Positions 21,854-31,499 are shown, numbered from the stretch's first letter. The stretch: DNA of 64,000 nt from Erwinia sp. E_sp_B01_1 (GCF_036865545.1 NZ_CP142208.1:1-64000); one strand, 5' to 3'. Program-made: numbers and translations. The notes: generated by a model from the sequence alone, not told the origin.

Positions 21854-23137
21854 TTAAGCGTGTTTAGCGCCGCGGGGCATCGGGGGGATGTTGTTCTCCG
21901 CTGGCTTAACTATCAGCGTCAGCCAGACCGAGATCAGCAGCGATGCACCCATAAAGATATACGAAGCAGAAGGACTGCCGGTGGCGCCGTTCAGATAACC
22001 TACCACCCATGACCCCAGGAATGAACCCAGTGCACCCATCGCATTGATCAGCGCCATCGCGCCACCAGCAACGTTACGCGGCAGCATTTCCGGGATGATG
22101 GCGAAGAACGGGCCGTAAGGGGCGTACATTGCAGCACCGGCGATCACCAGCAGCGTAAATGACAGCCAGAAATTATTTGGCCCTACCAGGTATGACCCTA
22201 AAAACGCCAGCGCACCAATCAGCAGCAGTGGCCAGACAAACAGTTTACGGTTTTGTAGCTTATCCGAAGCCCAGGAGACGACAATCATCGCCACGGTGGC
22301 AGCCAGATAAGGGACGGCAGAGAGCCAGCCCGCCTCGACCATGCCCATCTGCGTGCCGTTACGTAAAATAGAGGGCAGCCACAGCACAAAACCGTAAACG
22401 CCAATACTCCAGGTAAAGTACTGAACACACAGAATAATAACGTTACGCGATTTAAAGGCTTCGCCGTAATTCCGCACGGCTTTGATATTTTCCTGCTCTT
22501 TCTCCAACTGCGCCTGCAGGGCCGCTTTTTCCGCATCGCTCAGCCATTTCGCCTGCGCCGGTTTGTCCTGCACCATAAACCACCAGGCTACGGCCCAGAT
22601 AACCGCCGGAATGCCCTCAATAATAAACATCTCGCGCCAGCCGAAGGCTTCAATCAGGTAGCCGGACACCACTGACATCCACAGCACGGTGACCGGGTTA
22701 CCCAGGATCAGGAAGGTATTGGCACGGGAGCGCTCGGACTTGGTGAACCAGTTACTGATGTAAATCAGCATGGCTGGCATCACTGCGGCTTCAACCACGC
22801 CCAGCACAAAACGGATAGCTGCCAGCATCGGAATGTTGCTGACCATGCCAGTGAGCGAGGCGCAGATACCCCAGAGGATCAGACAGACAAACACCAGTTT
22901 TTTCACGCTGCGGCGTTCAGCATAGATGGCGCCAGGGATCTGGAAAAAGAAGTAGCCGAGGAAGAACAGGGCGCCCAGCAGCGATGACATGCCTTTGGTG
23001 ATCCCCAGATCGTCGTTTATTCCTGCAGCCGAGGCGAAGCTGAAGTTCGCCCTGTCCAGATAGGCCAGGCTGTAGGTAATAAACACGATGGGCATGATAT
23101 ACCACCAGCGTTTAGGCGCGATTGTATGCTTATTCAT
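21854..23137 (-). CDS. kguT: 2-ketogluconate MFS transporter KguT
   Basis: 427 residues with about 12 membrane segments and the ACS-type signature YLDRANFSFASAAGI near residue 25. The repeated RSRANTFLILG is also typical. It lies between kguK and ghrB in the arrangement known from Pseudomonas, supporting 2-ketogluconate import across the inner membrane. The start at 23137 gives MNKHTIAPKRWWYIMPIVF; an upstream in-frame ATG at 23161 would add eight residues. Confidence 0.9.
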   Translation of the reverse strand: MNKHTIAPKRWWYIMPIVFITYSLAYLDRANFSFASAAGINDDLGITKGMSSLLGALFFLGYFFFQIPGAIYAERRSVKKLVFVCLILWGICASLTGMVSNIPMLAAIRFVLGVVEAAVMPAMLIYISNWFTKSERSRANTFLILGNPVTVLWMSVVSGYLIEAFGWREMFIIEGIPAVIWAVAWWFMVQDKPAQAKWLSDAEKAALQAQLEKEQENIKAVRNYGEAFKSRNVIILCVQYFTWSIGVYGFVLWLPSILRNGTQMGMVEAGWLSAVPYLAATVAMIVVSWASDKLQNRKLFVWPLLLIGALAFLGSYLVGPNNFWLSFTLLVIAGAAMYAPYGPFFAIIPEMLPRNVAGGAMALINAMGALGSFLGSWVVGYLNGATGSPSASYIFMGASLLISVWLTLIVKPAENNIPPMPRGAKHA

Positions 23138-23193
23138 AGGTGTACCCTCTGTAGAGGCCAAAAAAGTGTAGGGTCTTTTTTATTATGTCCGGA

Positions 23194-24147
23194 TCAGTAG
23201 TCACCCAGACGGGCACGCGTTGGCAGGCCTTCGCTGTCGCCGGTAACCTGGATAGCCAGTGAACCTATTTTGTTGCCCCGTCGGATAGCCGCGGGCAGCG
23301 TTTTTCCTTCCAGTAGCGCGCTGATCACCCCAACCGCAAAGCCATCGCCTGCGCCCACGGTGTCCACCACGTTTTCTGTTCTGATCGCTTCGACCTGGCC
23401 TTTTTCGCCCTGTGAAGTTTTATACCAGGCGCCGTCGCAGCCGGTTTTCACAATCACCGCTTTGACGCCCATATCCAGGTAAAAATCGGCTATCGCTTCT
23501 GGCCGATCGTGGCCGGTTAATATTTTTCCTTCGCTGATGCCCGGCAGTACCCAGTCTGCAAAGGCGGCCAGCGAGTTGAGCTGCTTCGCCATCTCGCGCT
23601 CGCTTGACCACAATACCGGGCGCAGATTGGGATCGAAGGAGATGGTTTTGCCCATCTGCTTCATCTCCTGCGCGGCGTGTTTTGCCAGCGCCAGCGAACT
23701 GTCTGAGATGGCAGCCGCTACGCCGCTGAGATGCAGGTGACGTGCCGAACCAAAATAATCACGGTTAAAGTCATCCGGTGACAGGTGGCTGGCGGCCGAC
23801 CCTTTACGGAAATATTCCACCAGCGGGTCTGAGCCATCCTCTACTCTGGATTTCAGCTGGAAGCCGGTGGGATAGCGATTGTCAGTGGTGACCTGACGAT
23901 GATCAACACCCTCTTTTTCCAGCTGTTGCAGGGTGAAGCGGCCAAAGGAGTCGTCACCCACCCGGCTGACCCAGCCCACTTTCAGGCCCAGCCTGGCGAG
24001 GCCAATAGCCACGTTCAGCTCAGCTCCGGCAATGCGTTTAATAAAGCTTTCGGCAGCGGCCAGATCGCCCGTCTCCGTCGCTACAAACATCGCCATCGCT
24101 TCACCCAGGGTGACAGCATCCAGCGTTCCGTTCTCATGCAGGGTCAT
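23194..24147 (-). CDS. kguK: 2-ketogluconate kinase KguK (PfkB family)
   Basis: 317 residues. A ribokinase-type sugar kinase: the PfkB signature with catalytic aspartate is DTVGAGDGFAVGVISALLEG near residues 265-284, and the N-terminal substrate region is GGAELNVAIGLARLG-like (AGAELNVAIGLARLG). It would phosphorylate 2-ketogluconate at C6 before reduction. The start lies four bases from the end of kguE, suggesting coupling. KDG kinase is an alternative from sequence alone; context favours KguK. Confidence 0.9.
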   Translation of the reverse strand: MTLHENGTLDAVTLGEAMAMFVATETGDLAAAESFIKRIAGAELNVAIGLARLGLKVGWVSRVGDDSFGRFTLQQLEKEGVDHRQVTTDNRYPTGFQLKSRVEDGSDPLVEYFRKGSAASHLSPDDFNRDYFGSARHLHLSGVAAAISDSSLALAKHAAQEMKQMGKTISFDPNLRPVLWSSEREMAKQLNSLAAFADWVLPGISEGKILTGHDRPEAIADFYLDMGVKAVIVKTGCDGAWYKTSQGEKGQVEAIRTENVVDTVGAGDGFAVGVISALLEGKTLPAAIRRGNKIGSLAIQVTGDSEGLPTRARLGDY

Positions 24148-24150
24148 GGG

Positions 24151-24899
24151 TTATTCCTTTCTCAGCAGGTCGACATAATGGCGGGTCACAGCCACCAGAT
24201 CGTCGCCTTCCAGCGGAAATTCAATCCCGCGTGGTACACCAGCGGGCAGCAGGGCCAGCGTTTCACGCCAAAGATTATCGGCATCATCCAGAGCCACAGC
24301 CTGCCAGCCATTTTTGCCGGGAGCCGCCGCTTTCACATGCACATAACTGACGACACGGCTCAGGGATTTAGCGGCTTCAACGGGGTCATCGCCCACCCAC
24401 AGCCAGTTGCCCATATCGAAAGTCATACCGTTACCGGCTCTGGCTTCACCCCCTCCTGGAAATAGCTGTTCAGTGCGGAGAGCTTGCCGCAGTCAGTTTG
24501 ATCGTTTTCCACCACTAACTGGAGGGTCCGATCGGCCAGCTTCTGGCGCAGCAGGGTGCAGTCAAAATCAGGGTTGTAGTGACCCAACGAATATTTTAGT
24601 AGCTGGGCGTTTAATTGCTTCGCTTCGGCAATATGGCTGTCGATATCTGGATTCAGCAAGCCTTGTTCGGTGAACAGCGCTTCCGGTATGGAATAGAATG
24701 CAACCAGCCGGGCATCGGCAATGGCTTTTCCCAGTTCCGGCAGGGTGTTCAGCTCATCTTCACTGAATAATTCGCGGCGGATCTCCACGCCATCCGCTCC
24801 GGCGGCGGCAATAACCGGCAAAACGGCCTGCTGGCCGCCAAGGGCCGCAATTTTTTCCCGGCCATAGGCCGCTGTTACCACAATCACTTCTTTTTTCAC
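24151..24899 (-). pseudogene. kguE: KguE sugar-phosphate isomerase/epimerase-like protein, frameshifted
   Basis: Two overlapping frames encode one TIM-barrel (AP endonuclease family 2) protein: residues from MKKEVIVVTAAYGREKIAAL to SYFQEG in the first frame and GMTFDMGNWLWVGDDP to the end in the second. The shift is in a run of five C on the plus strand (24449-24453); one extra base gives a continuous ~249-residue protein reading SYFQEGGEARAGNGMTFDMG. The two frames abut as ATGA, which could be mistaken for two coupled genes. KguE is part of 2-ketogluconate clusters but its reaction is unclear. Sequencing error or recent inactivation. Confidence 0.85.
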
Positions 24900-24946
24900 T
24901 GGGTCCTCCAGACTCGGAATGGCCTCGACGTTATAAAAACGTTAAA

Positions 24947-24960
24947 TGGAACCGGTTCCA
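24947..24960. promoter_or_regulatory. Probable PtxS operator upstream of kguE
   Basis: Perfect palindrome TGGAACCGGTTCCA, 47 bases before kguE. It differs by one base per half from the PtxS site TGAAACCGGTTTCA known in Pseudomonas, and has the central CCGG typical of LacI-family operators. Confidence 0.8.
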
Positions 24961-25055
24961 ATGCAAAGGAGCAGAGCGCGATTTTATGATCGCGCTCACG
25001 ATGTAAACAATTAGTCGTAGGGGATGGTCTGAAAAATGCGGGAAAAATGGCGCGA

Positions 25056-26090
25056 TCAGGCTTTGCGGGCAGTGAATTTTGTGGAGTCCCTGACAATCAA
25101 CTCGCCGGAAAAGAGGCCTTCATAAGGCGGAGCGGTGTCGCCCTCAATCCGGCGGATAACCTGTTCCAGGGCGGAATACCCTATTTGCCACGTCGGCTGC
25201 TTCAGCGTGGTGATCCCCACGCCAGCCAGCTCTGACCATTCAAGTTCGTCAAAGCCCAGCAGGCCGATTTTTTCACCCCACACCAGCTCAAGACGCTTGA
25301 GGGAACGGGCAACCTGAAGGGTCAGGGCACCGTTCACCACCAGCACGGCGCAGCGCCTGGTATGATGTTGTTGCCAGAAGGCTTTCAGTGCCCGATCCAT
25401 GGCGGCAGGATCGTTAAGGGCTACTTCACTCTGTCCGGCAAAGCGTTCGGGGTGTCGGGCCATTGTGCGATGAAAGGCCTGCAGACGTTCGTGACGGGTG
25501 TTAACCATCCCCAGCGGCTCAGTGACAAACAGGATCGCCTGAAAATCCTGCTCGATCAGATGGCTGGTCACCTGGGTCGCCGCTTCATCGTTGTTCAGCC
25601 CGACCACATCGCAGGGGAAATCCGGAATTTTACGGTCAATCAGCACCATTGGCAGCAAAGATTGCTGAAGATGGCTCAGCGCCTCTTCCCGCATGCCAAC
25701 CGCATTCACCACGATGCCCTCAACCTGATAGCTACTGAGCAGGTTGAGATAATGCTGCTCCTGATCGACCTCATTGTTGGTGTTACACATCAACAGGGTA
25801 AAGCCCTGTGCCCGGCACGCTGCTTCCACGCCGGACATCACGCTGACCGAATAGGGGTTGGTGATATCAGCAATAATCAGCCCGATCAGCCGGGTGCGGC
25901 CCCGCTTAAGACCGCGAGCCATCTGGCTTGGGCGGTAGTTAAGTTCTGCGATGGCCGTTTCAATCCGCTGCTTTAAATCAGACGAAAGGACATGCTGCTC
26001 GCCATTAAGATAGCGCGAGACGCTGGTTTTCCCGGTATTAGCCGCTCTGGCGACGTCGCTGATGGTGGCTCGTGCAGCCTTGCGGTTCAT
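25056..26090 (-). CDS. ptxS: LacI-family repressor of 2-ketogluconate utilisation (PtxS)
   Basis: 344 residues. The N-terminal LacI helix-turn-helix is ATISDVARAANTGKTSVSRY, with the hinge MARGLKRGRTRLIGLI; the rest is a periplasmic-binding-like effector domain (GIVVNAVG, VLIDRKIPDFPCDVVGLNND). It lies just upstream of and collinear with kguE-K-T-ghrB, with a PtxS-like palindrome between. In Pseudomonas PtxS is relieved by 2-ketogluconate. The start at 26090 (after AAGGAT) removes a non-conserved 33-residue extension. Confidence 0.9.
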   Translation of the reverse strand: MNRKAARATISDVARAANTGKTSVSRYLNGEQHVLSSDLKQRIETAIAELNYRPSQMARGLKRGRTRLIGLIIADITNPYSVSVMSGVEAACRAQGFTLLMCNTNNEVDQEQHYLNLLSSYQVEGIVVNAVGMREEALSHLQQSLLPMVLIDRKIPDFPCDVVGLNNDEAATQVTSHLIEQDFQAILFVTEPLGMVNTRHERLQAFHRTMARHPERFAGQSEVALNDPAAMDRALKAFWQQHHTRRCAVLVVNGALTLQVARSLKRLELVWGEKIGLLGFDELEWSELAGVGITTLKQPTWQIGYSALEQVIRRIEGDTAPPYEGLFSGELIVRDSTKFTARKA

Positions 26091-26282
26091 AGCGATCCTT
26101 AAGAGTAAAATGAGGAAAAGCGTAACTTCAGCCATCGCTGGCCTTACTACCTTAAGAAAGTCCGTTTTTACAACGGCTGTGCGGGCCATGATAAAGCATA
26201 AGTGCAGGCAGGCCCATCTTTGAGCGAAAGCGATGTGACCGCAAGGGATGGGAGCAGAGAAAAATGGCGTGGGGGCGGGAAA

Positions 26283-26310
26283 ACACCGGGCTCTTCTGGC
26301 AGCCCGGTGT
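26283..26310 (-). terminator. Intrinsic terminator after yiaD
   Basis: ACACCGGGCT/AGCCCGGTGT stem with an 8-base loop; on the minus strand it is followed by TTTTCCC. It lies just after the yiaD stop. Confidence 0.85.
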
Positions 26311-26317
26311 CAGGATA

Positions 26318-26980
26318 TTACTGCAGAGGACTCAGGGTGATTTCCACACGACGGTTCTGCGCTTTGCCTTCGGTTGTGCTGTTGGAAGCCACAGGATTGT
26401 CCGGACCCATTCCGGTGGTGCGGATACGGTTGGCTGCCACACCCTGGGTGATCAGGGAGCTGCCAACGCTGTCTGCACGCTGTTGCGACAGCGTCATATT
26501 CAGCTGACGGCTGCCGGTGCTGTCGGTATAGCCAGCCACGTTAACCGCGGTTTTCGGATACTCTTTCAGGACCATCGCCACGCCGGTCAGGGTATTTGCG
26601 CCCTCAGGTTTCAGGCTGCTGCTGCTGCTGTCAAAGGTGACGTTGTTCGGCATATTCAGCACGATATTGTCGCCCTGGCGGGTCACACTGACGCCTGTTC
26701 CACGCATTTTCTCACGCAGTTTGGCTTCCTGCGCATCCATATAATAACCTGCTCCACCTCCCAGTGCTGCACCGGCGGCGGCACCAATCAGTGCGCCTTT
26801 GCCGCGATCTTTTTTGGAAGAGGAGAGCATGCCAACGCCAGCACCAAGGGCGGCACCAAGACCGGCACCTACGCCAGCCTTACCGGCTTCGCGCTCACCG
26901 GTATAAGGGTTAGTTGTACAGCCAGACAGAGCAATCGTACCGCTCAAAACCAGAGCGAGGGTGATATAGCGCTTCTTCAT
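26318..26980 (-). CDS. yiaD: OmpA-family lipoprotein YiaD
   Basis: 220 residues (E. coli 219). A lipoprotein signal with lipobox LSGC (cysteine near 21), then glycine-zipper segments (GAGLGAALGAGVGML, GALIGAAAGAALGGGAG), then a C-terminal OmpA-like peptidoglycan-binding domain from about residue 105 (VTFDSSSSSLKPEG, TDSTGSRQLNMTLSQQRAD, NRRVEI). It anchors the outer membrane to peptidoglycan and can compensate for bamD loss in E. coli. Confidence 0.95.
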   Translation of the reverse strand: MKKRYITLALVLSGTIALSGCTTNPYTGEREAGKAGVGAGLGAALGAGVGMLSSSKKDRGKGALIGAAAGAALGGGAGYYMDAQEAKLREKMRGTGVSVTRQGDNIVLNMPNNVTFDSSSSSLKPEGANTLTGVAMVLKEYPKTAVNVAGYTDSTGSRQLNMTLSQQRADSVGSSLITQGVAANRIRTTGMGPDNPVASNSTTEGKAQNRRVEITLSPLQ

Positions 26981-27088
26981 GGGGGTTCCTTCTCTAACGC
27001 AACGGCGGGCAAATTTGCCCGTAAACCCCGATTATGCCGGTGTACGCCGGAAAAAAACGGTGCTTTGCTCTTAAAGTGTAAACAGAGG

Positions 27089-27652
27089 CTACGTCAGGTT
27101 GTCCGGATGGCAAAAACAGCCCGTGGTATGGTCGTTGATCAGCCCGCACGCCTGCATAAAGGAGTAACAGGTGGTGGTACCAACGAATTTGAAACCTTTC
27201 TTTTTTAGCGATTTGGAAAGGGCGTCTGAAGCCGGGCTGAAGGCAGGTGCCGTGCGAAAATCCTCATGCCGGTGAATCTGGGGTTCGTTACCGACAAAAC
27301 CCCAGAGATAGTGATTAAATGCCTCACCTTTAGCCTCCATAGCAAGAAGCGCCCGCGCATTAGCAATGATGGCGGAAATTTTTCCCCGGTGGCGAATGAT
27401 GCCGCTGTCCAGCATCAGCCGGTCCACATCTGCTTCTCCCATCAGGGCCACGGCCTGGGGATCAAAATGATGAAACGCATTGCGATAATTTTCACGTTTC
27501 CGCAGCACCGTCAGCCAGGAAAGCCCGGCCATCTGGCCTTCAAGGCAGATCATTTCAAACAGCTTCTGCGTGTCGGTAACCGGCACACCCCATTCGGTAT
27601 CGTGGTAAGCAAGGTAAAGAGGATCCTGAGTAACCCAACCGCATCGCTGCAT
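27089..27652 (-). CDS. tag: DNA-3-methyladenine glycosylase I (Tag)
   Basis: 187 residues, the E. coli length. Constitutive base-excision enzyme removing 3-methyladenine. Zinc ligands are visible: Cys4 in MQRCGW, His17 in AYHDTEWG, and the C-terminal His and Cys in NDHTTGCFCH. The catalytic-pocket glutamate lies in MICLEGQMAGLSW. Close to yiaD as in E. coli, although yiaC and bisC are missing. Confidence 0.97.
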   Translation of the reverse strand: MQRCGWVTQDPLYLAYHDTEWGVPVTDTQKLFEMICLEGQMAGLSWLTVLRKRENYRNAFHHFDPQAVALMGEADVDRLMLDSGIIRHRGKISAIIANARALLAMEAKGEAFNHYLWGFVGNEPQIHRHEDFRTAPAFSPASDALSKSLKKKGFKFVGTTTCYSFMQACGLINDHTTGCFCHPDNLT

Positions 27653-27800
27653 CCTGAGCCTTCCTTTTTAAGAGTGGTGAAAAAATAGCCTTCAGCGCCT
27701 TGACGTTACCGCTTTCCAGGCAATAGTTATTCAACAGGTTGACCAGTAAAACATAAATAATACACCTTGCCGATTTTGGGCTCTTTCCCGGAGTCACTTC

Positions 27801-29795
27801 ATGATAAAGAAACGCACTGGCACGCACCGTTTAGCCTTTGGGGCGGTGTGGATGGCTTGTTATCTCTGCTCTACCAGCCCTGCAATGAGCTGGGATCAGC
27901 TTTATGTCTTTGGCGACAGCCTGAGTGACAGCGGCAACAATGGCCGTTACACCTGGGATGGCAGCCAGCATCCGCTGTATGACGATATCCTGGCGGCAAA
28001 AATTAACCAGTCTCTGCGTCCTTCCGATCAGGGCGGTACCAACTATGCCGCCGGAGATGCGGTGGCTGTTCCGCAACTTAATCCGGACGATAACACGGCT
28101 GACCAGGTGAACACCTATCTGGGCGCGAATGGCGGCAAGGCCGATGCCAACGGGCTTTACGTTCACTGGGTCGGGGGGAACGATCTGGCCGCCGCCGCGC
28201 TGAATCCGCTGGCGGCAAACGAGATCGTCAGTAACAGCGCCTTTGCCGCAGCGAGCCAGGTACAGGCGCTGCTGGCTGCCGGGGCCAATACGGTCATTGT
28301 ACCCACAGTGCCGGATATAGGCGCCACGCCAGCGCTACTGGAAGCGGTGATCCAGGTCGGGCTGGCGCCGGTGGCTGATGCGGCGTTGACGGCAGCTTTT
28401 AACTCGCTGAACAGACAGACCACCTTAAATCAGTCAGCCCGTGACGGAGCTATCAGGCAGGCGTTGACTGCCGCCGCCGGCCAGTTGACCTCCGTTCCCC
28501 CACTTCAGAACATTATTGCCAGCCAACTCTACGAAGCCTGGCAGACGTTAAGCGCGCAGGCCAGCGCCCTGACCAACAGTTATAACCAGCAGGAGGAGAG
28601 CCTGCTGGCTCAGCAGGGCGGCAATATTGTCCGCGTGGACGTAAATGGGCTGTTCAGCGAGGTACTCAGCAATCCGGCGCTTTACGGGCTGACAAATACG
28701 GCGGGGATGGCCTGTCCACCGGGCGTTTCAGCCGCTGTCTGTAGCTCAACCATGCCGGGTTTTTCCAGCGAACAGGCCTTTTTGTTCGCCGATCGTTTAC
28801 ACCCCAGCCCGGCAACGCATTTACTGATAGGTGACTACGTTCAGGCGGTGCTGGATGGCCCGGCCCAGGTTGTGGCGCTGAATCAGGCCACGCTGGCAAT
28901 GTCGCGCGATGCACGAGCCACGCTGGACAGCCGGCTCCAGCAGCAGCGCCACGGCGACAACCCCCAGGGCACGTTCAGCTTCTACGGCGGCTATGCGGGC
29001 CAGCACGATCAATACACCGGCAACCTGGCGGCAGGTGACGGTGATGCCACCACCCACAACCTGACGCTGGGCGTGGACTACAAGCTGACCGATAACTGGC
29101 TGGTGGGAGCGTTAGTCTCCGGCTCCAACGACAATCAGCAACCCACGCCACGGTATGAATACAAAATGCGTGGCTGGCTGGTTTCCGCCTACAGCGAACT
29201 CTCTTTCTTCGACAATGGTTGGGTGAATACCGATGCGCACTATGCGTCGGCGAATTACGACGACATCAAACGCAGCATGACTCTGGGGCCCGCCACCCGC
29301 ACGGAAAACGGCGAAACTGACGGTACCCAGGTAGGCGCGCGCATTACCACGGGCTGGGATTTCCCTGTGGCCTCCTTCCTCACGACCGGGCCGGTGGTGC
29401 AGTACGCGCTGGATTACAGCTCGGTAGATGGTTATCAGGAGGAGGGTGAAAGCAGTACGGCTATGCGCTTTAACGATCAGAATTATCACTCGCAAATCGG
29501 TGCGCTGGGCTGGCGGGTGGATTCCCAATTGGGCTGGCTGAACCCCTGGGCAGAAGTGAGCTACAACCATCAGTTTGGCGATAACGTCTGGCGCGCCGGA
29601 GGCGGACTGAAATCCACGCAAACCTCGTTTACCCGTGACTCCGCTGACCAGGACAGCAACTGGGTGGATGTGACCGTAGGTGCGCATATGCCGCTGGGGG
29701 ATTCCGTAGCGGCGTTTGCGTCGGTTTCTCAGACCGGGGGGTTAAGCAGTGGCGAGCAGTTTATGTATAACCTTGGCGTCAGCGCCCGCTTCTGA
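27801..29795 (+). CDS. GDSL-type esterase/lipase autotransporter
   Basis: 664 residues. A signal peptide (to about residue 29, ending SPAMS) precedes a GDSL/SGNH hydrolase passenger: block I FGDSLSDSGNN with the serine nucleophile near residue 39, block III WVGGNDLAAA, and the Asp/His pair in ADRLHPSPATH near residue 335. From about 390 an autotransporter beta-barrel follows, ending in the outer-membrane signature YNLGVSARF with terminal Phe. The architecture matches EstA/ApeE-type esterases displayed on the cell surface. Natural lipid or ester substrate unknown. Stand-alone gene. Confidence 0.94.
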   Translation: MIKKRTGTHRLAFGAVWMACYLCSTSPAMSWDQLYVFGDSLSDSGNNGRYTWDGSQHPLYDDILAAKINQSLRPSDQGGTNYAAGDAVAVPQLNPDDNTADQVNTYLGANGGKADANGLYVHWVGGNDLAAAALNPLAANEIVSNSAFAAASQVQALLAAGANTVIVPTVPDIGATPALLEAVIQVGLAPVADAALTAAFNSLNRQTTLNQSARDGAIRQALTAAAGQLTSVPPLQNIIASQLYEAWQTLSAQASALTNSYNQQEESLLAQQGGNIVRVDVNGLFSEVLSNPALYGLTNTAGMACPPGVSAAVCSSTMPGFSSEQAFLFADRLHPSPATHLLIGDYVQAVLDGPAQVVALNQATLAMSRDARATLDSRLQQQRHGDNPQGTFSFYGGYAGQHDQYTGNLAAGDGDATTHNLTLGVDYKLTDNWLVGALVSGSNDNQQPTPRYEYKMRGWLVSAYSELSFFDNGWVNTDAHYASANYDDIKRSMTLGPATRTENGETDGTQVGARITTGWDFPVASFLTTGPVVQYALDYSSVDGYQEEGESSTAMRFNDQNYHSQIGALGWRVDSQLGWLNPWAEVSYNHQFGDNVWRAGGGLKSTQTSFTRDSADQDSNWVDVTVGAHMPLGDSVAAFASVSQTGGLSSGEQFMYNLGVSARF

Positions 29796-29812
29796 AGAGC
29801 GGCGAAACAGGA

Positions 29813-29838
29813 GGCTGCCGGACTGGCGTCCGGTAGCC
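29813..29838 (+). terminator. Hairpin after the esterase autotransporter
   Basis: GGCTGCCGGAC-TGGC-GTCCGGTAGCC, one mismatch, followed only by TTGTC. Probably a terminator, with a weak T-run. Confidence 0.6.
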
Positions 29839-29884
29839 TTGTCAGCAAGGCTTAAAGAGCGCGTTGCTCTGGCAGAGCGCCGGA

Positions 29885-30496
29885 TCAGGCGGTAGGAGGA
29901 ACGGTGCGGGCAAAGCTTTCGCGCTGAAACATCTTTTCGGCAAGCTTCACCAGTGCCGGACGCTTTACGCACCAGTTTGGCAGAATGCGCCGGAAGTTCA
30001 GGAAGCCAATCAGGCAGGCCGTAGCGATATCGGCAATGTTCAGCGTTTCGCTGTTCAACACCGTGCCTTTAGCCGCCTCTTTTTCCAGAGCATCCAGGCC
30101 ACGTTCAATTTTTTCACGCTGGCGCAGCAGTTGTGCCGCCATCTGGAATTCGGGTGGACGCATCTGTTCACGCAGTAAAATCACCGCTGCATCGCCAATA
30201 CCGTCTGCCAGGGCTTCAATTTGCAGCACTTTCAGCGCCGCCAGTTTATCCTCAGGCACCAGCGCTGGCGCGATATCCAGTTGCTCAAGGTAAGCGGCAA
30301 TAATGTGGGAATCGTACCAGGTTTCTTCCGGGCTGGTCACCAGCGCGGGGATTTTTCCCAGTGGATTAAAATCCGGAACATGGCTCTCATCAGTCCAGGG
30401 ATTTTCGTTAATAAATTCAAACGTGATGCCCTTTTCCAGCATGATGACGGAGATTTTACGTACGAAGGGACTGGTATAAGTGCCAATTAATTTCAT
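29885..30496 (-). CDS. yibF: Glutathione S-transferase-like protein YibF
   Basis: 203 residues (E. coli 202). A thioredoxin-fold N-terminal domain (MKLIGTYTSPFVRKISVIML, then NPLGKIPALV with the cis-proline) and a helical C-terminal GST domain (LNIADIATACLIGFLNFR). Ser/Thr-Ser-Pro-Phe near residue 9 is the usual activating site of this class. Substrate unknown. It lies downstream of fdhE in the same direction, as a separate gene. Confidence 0.92.
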   Translation of the reverse strand: MKLIGTYTSPFVRKISVIMLEKGITFEFINENPWTDESHVPDFNPLGKIPALVTSPEETWYDSHIIAAYLEQLDIAPALVPEDKLAALKVLQIEALADGIGDAAVILLREQMRPPEFQMAAQLLRQREKIERGLDALEKEAAKGTVLNSETLNIADIATACLIGFLNFRRILPNWCVKRPALVKLAEKMFQRESFARTVPPTA

Positions 30497-30575
30497 TCCG
30501 CTTTTCTCCTGTGGCGGCCAGCGCTGCGCGGCCTGCTCTGACGAATAGGGCCGCTGGCCAGGCCAGCGGCAAAGG

Positions 30576-31499
30576 TCATTCTCCCGGAAAAAGGAAAGGA
30601 TTCAGACTGCTACGTGAAAACCCTTCCTGCTCCATACGGGCATCCAGGATCAGTGAGGCAAGGTCATCCGCCACCGGTTCAACCGCCGGGTCCTTTTCCT
30701 GATAAAGCATTTTCAGGTAGGTGCCACAGTCCCCGCAGCTTTCGGCTTTGATGGCCGCCACTTCACTGTCCAGTGACCAATAGTGTAGATCACCGGTCTG
30801 TTCACAGTTGCTGCATTTTGATCGCACCACATGCCATTCACTTTCGCAGAGGTTGCAGTGCAGATAGCGCAGACCGCCCTGGGAGCCAATATGGATCACG
30901 CTGGCGACCGGCACGCTGGCACAAACCGGACAAAATTGCCGTTGTTCACCCGATTCTGCGCGCGCTTTACCGGGGATCAGGGCGGCCATCTGCGCCCAGT
31001 AGAGTGACAGTGCCGCCCAGATAAACGGCGATTTATCACTGCTGACCTGAGCAAAGTCGTTGGCAAACAGCGCACTGGCCAGGGTCTCCAGTTCGTTTGC
31101 CGAGGTTTTTTCCAGATTCTCCAGCGATGCCAGCGCCTGCCCGGTCATCTCAGGCTTCATTTCGGCAATCAGAGAGTGCAACAGGCGCTGCCAGTGGGGA
31201 TCTCTTGGCAGCGTATGGATATCCAGCGGCGGTTTACCGCTGAGTGCCGTTTCAACCAGCCGCGCGTGGAGATCCATCCGCAGCGGATGATCGTACAGCA
31301 CGATTTCCTGGGCGCTTGCCACCACCGCAGCAAAGCGTAAATAGTCGCCAAGCGGATTTTTATCCGCCAGCTGTCGCAGTCGGGCGGCACGGCGGCTGTA
31401 TAAATTTTTCAGTCTGGGGAAAAGTAACGGCGGAATCATCTCCGCCGTTGTTCTGTCGCTTTTCTCCAGCTGTTCCTGCGGGATTATGCGAATGCTCAT
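30576..31499 (-). CDS. fdhE: Formate dehydrogenase accessory protein FdhE
   Basis: 307 residues (E. coli 309). Rubredoxin-like C-terminal half with CxxC pairs: [29 protein letters not shown] and SCGDCGTYL. FdhE is needed for maturation or export proofreading of Tat-dependent respiratory formate dehydrogenases. Its start overlaps the end of fdoI by one base, completing the fdoG-fdoH-fdoI-fdhE operon as in E. coli. Confidence 0.96.
   Translation of the reverse strand: MSIRIIPQEQLEKSDRTTAEMIPPLLFPRLKNLYSRRAARLRQLADKNPLGDYLRFAAVVASAQEIVLYDHPLRMDLHARLVETALSGKPPLDIHTLPRDPHWQRLLHSLIAEMKPEMTGQALASLENLEKTSANELETLASALFANDFAQVSSDKSPFIWAALSLYWAQMAALIPGKARAESGEQRQFCPVCASVPVASVIHIGSQGGLRYLHCNLCESEWHVVRSKCSNCEQTGDLHYWSLDSEVAAIKAESCGDCGTYLKMLYQEKDPAVEPVADDLASLILDARMEQEGFSRSSLNPFLFPGE

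Noticed and set aside
24151..24899. Reading kguE as two overlapping coupled genes
   Set aside because: The two products are consecutive parts of one TIM-barrel family protein; a single base in a homopolymer joins them.
26264..27208. 314-codon plus-strand open frame
   Set aside because: It overlaps yiaD and tag in antisense and has Cys/Gly/His-rich shadow composition.
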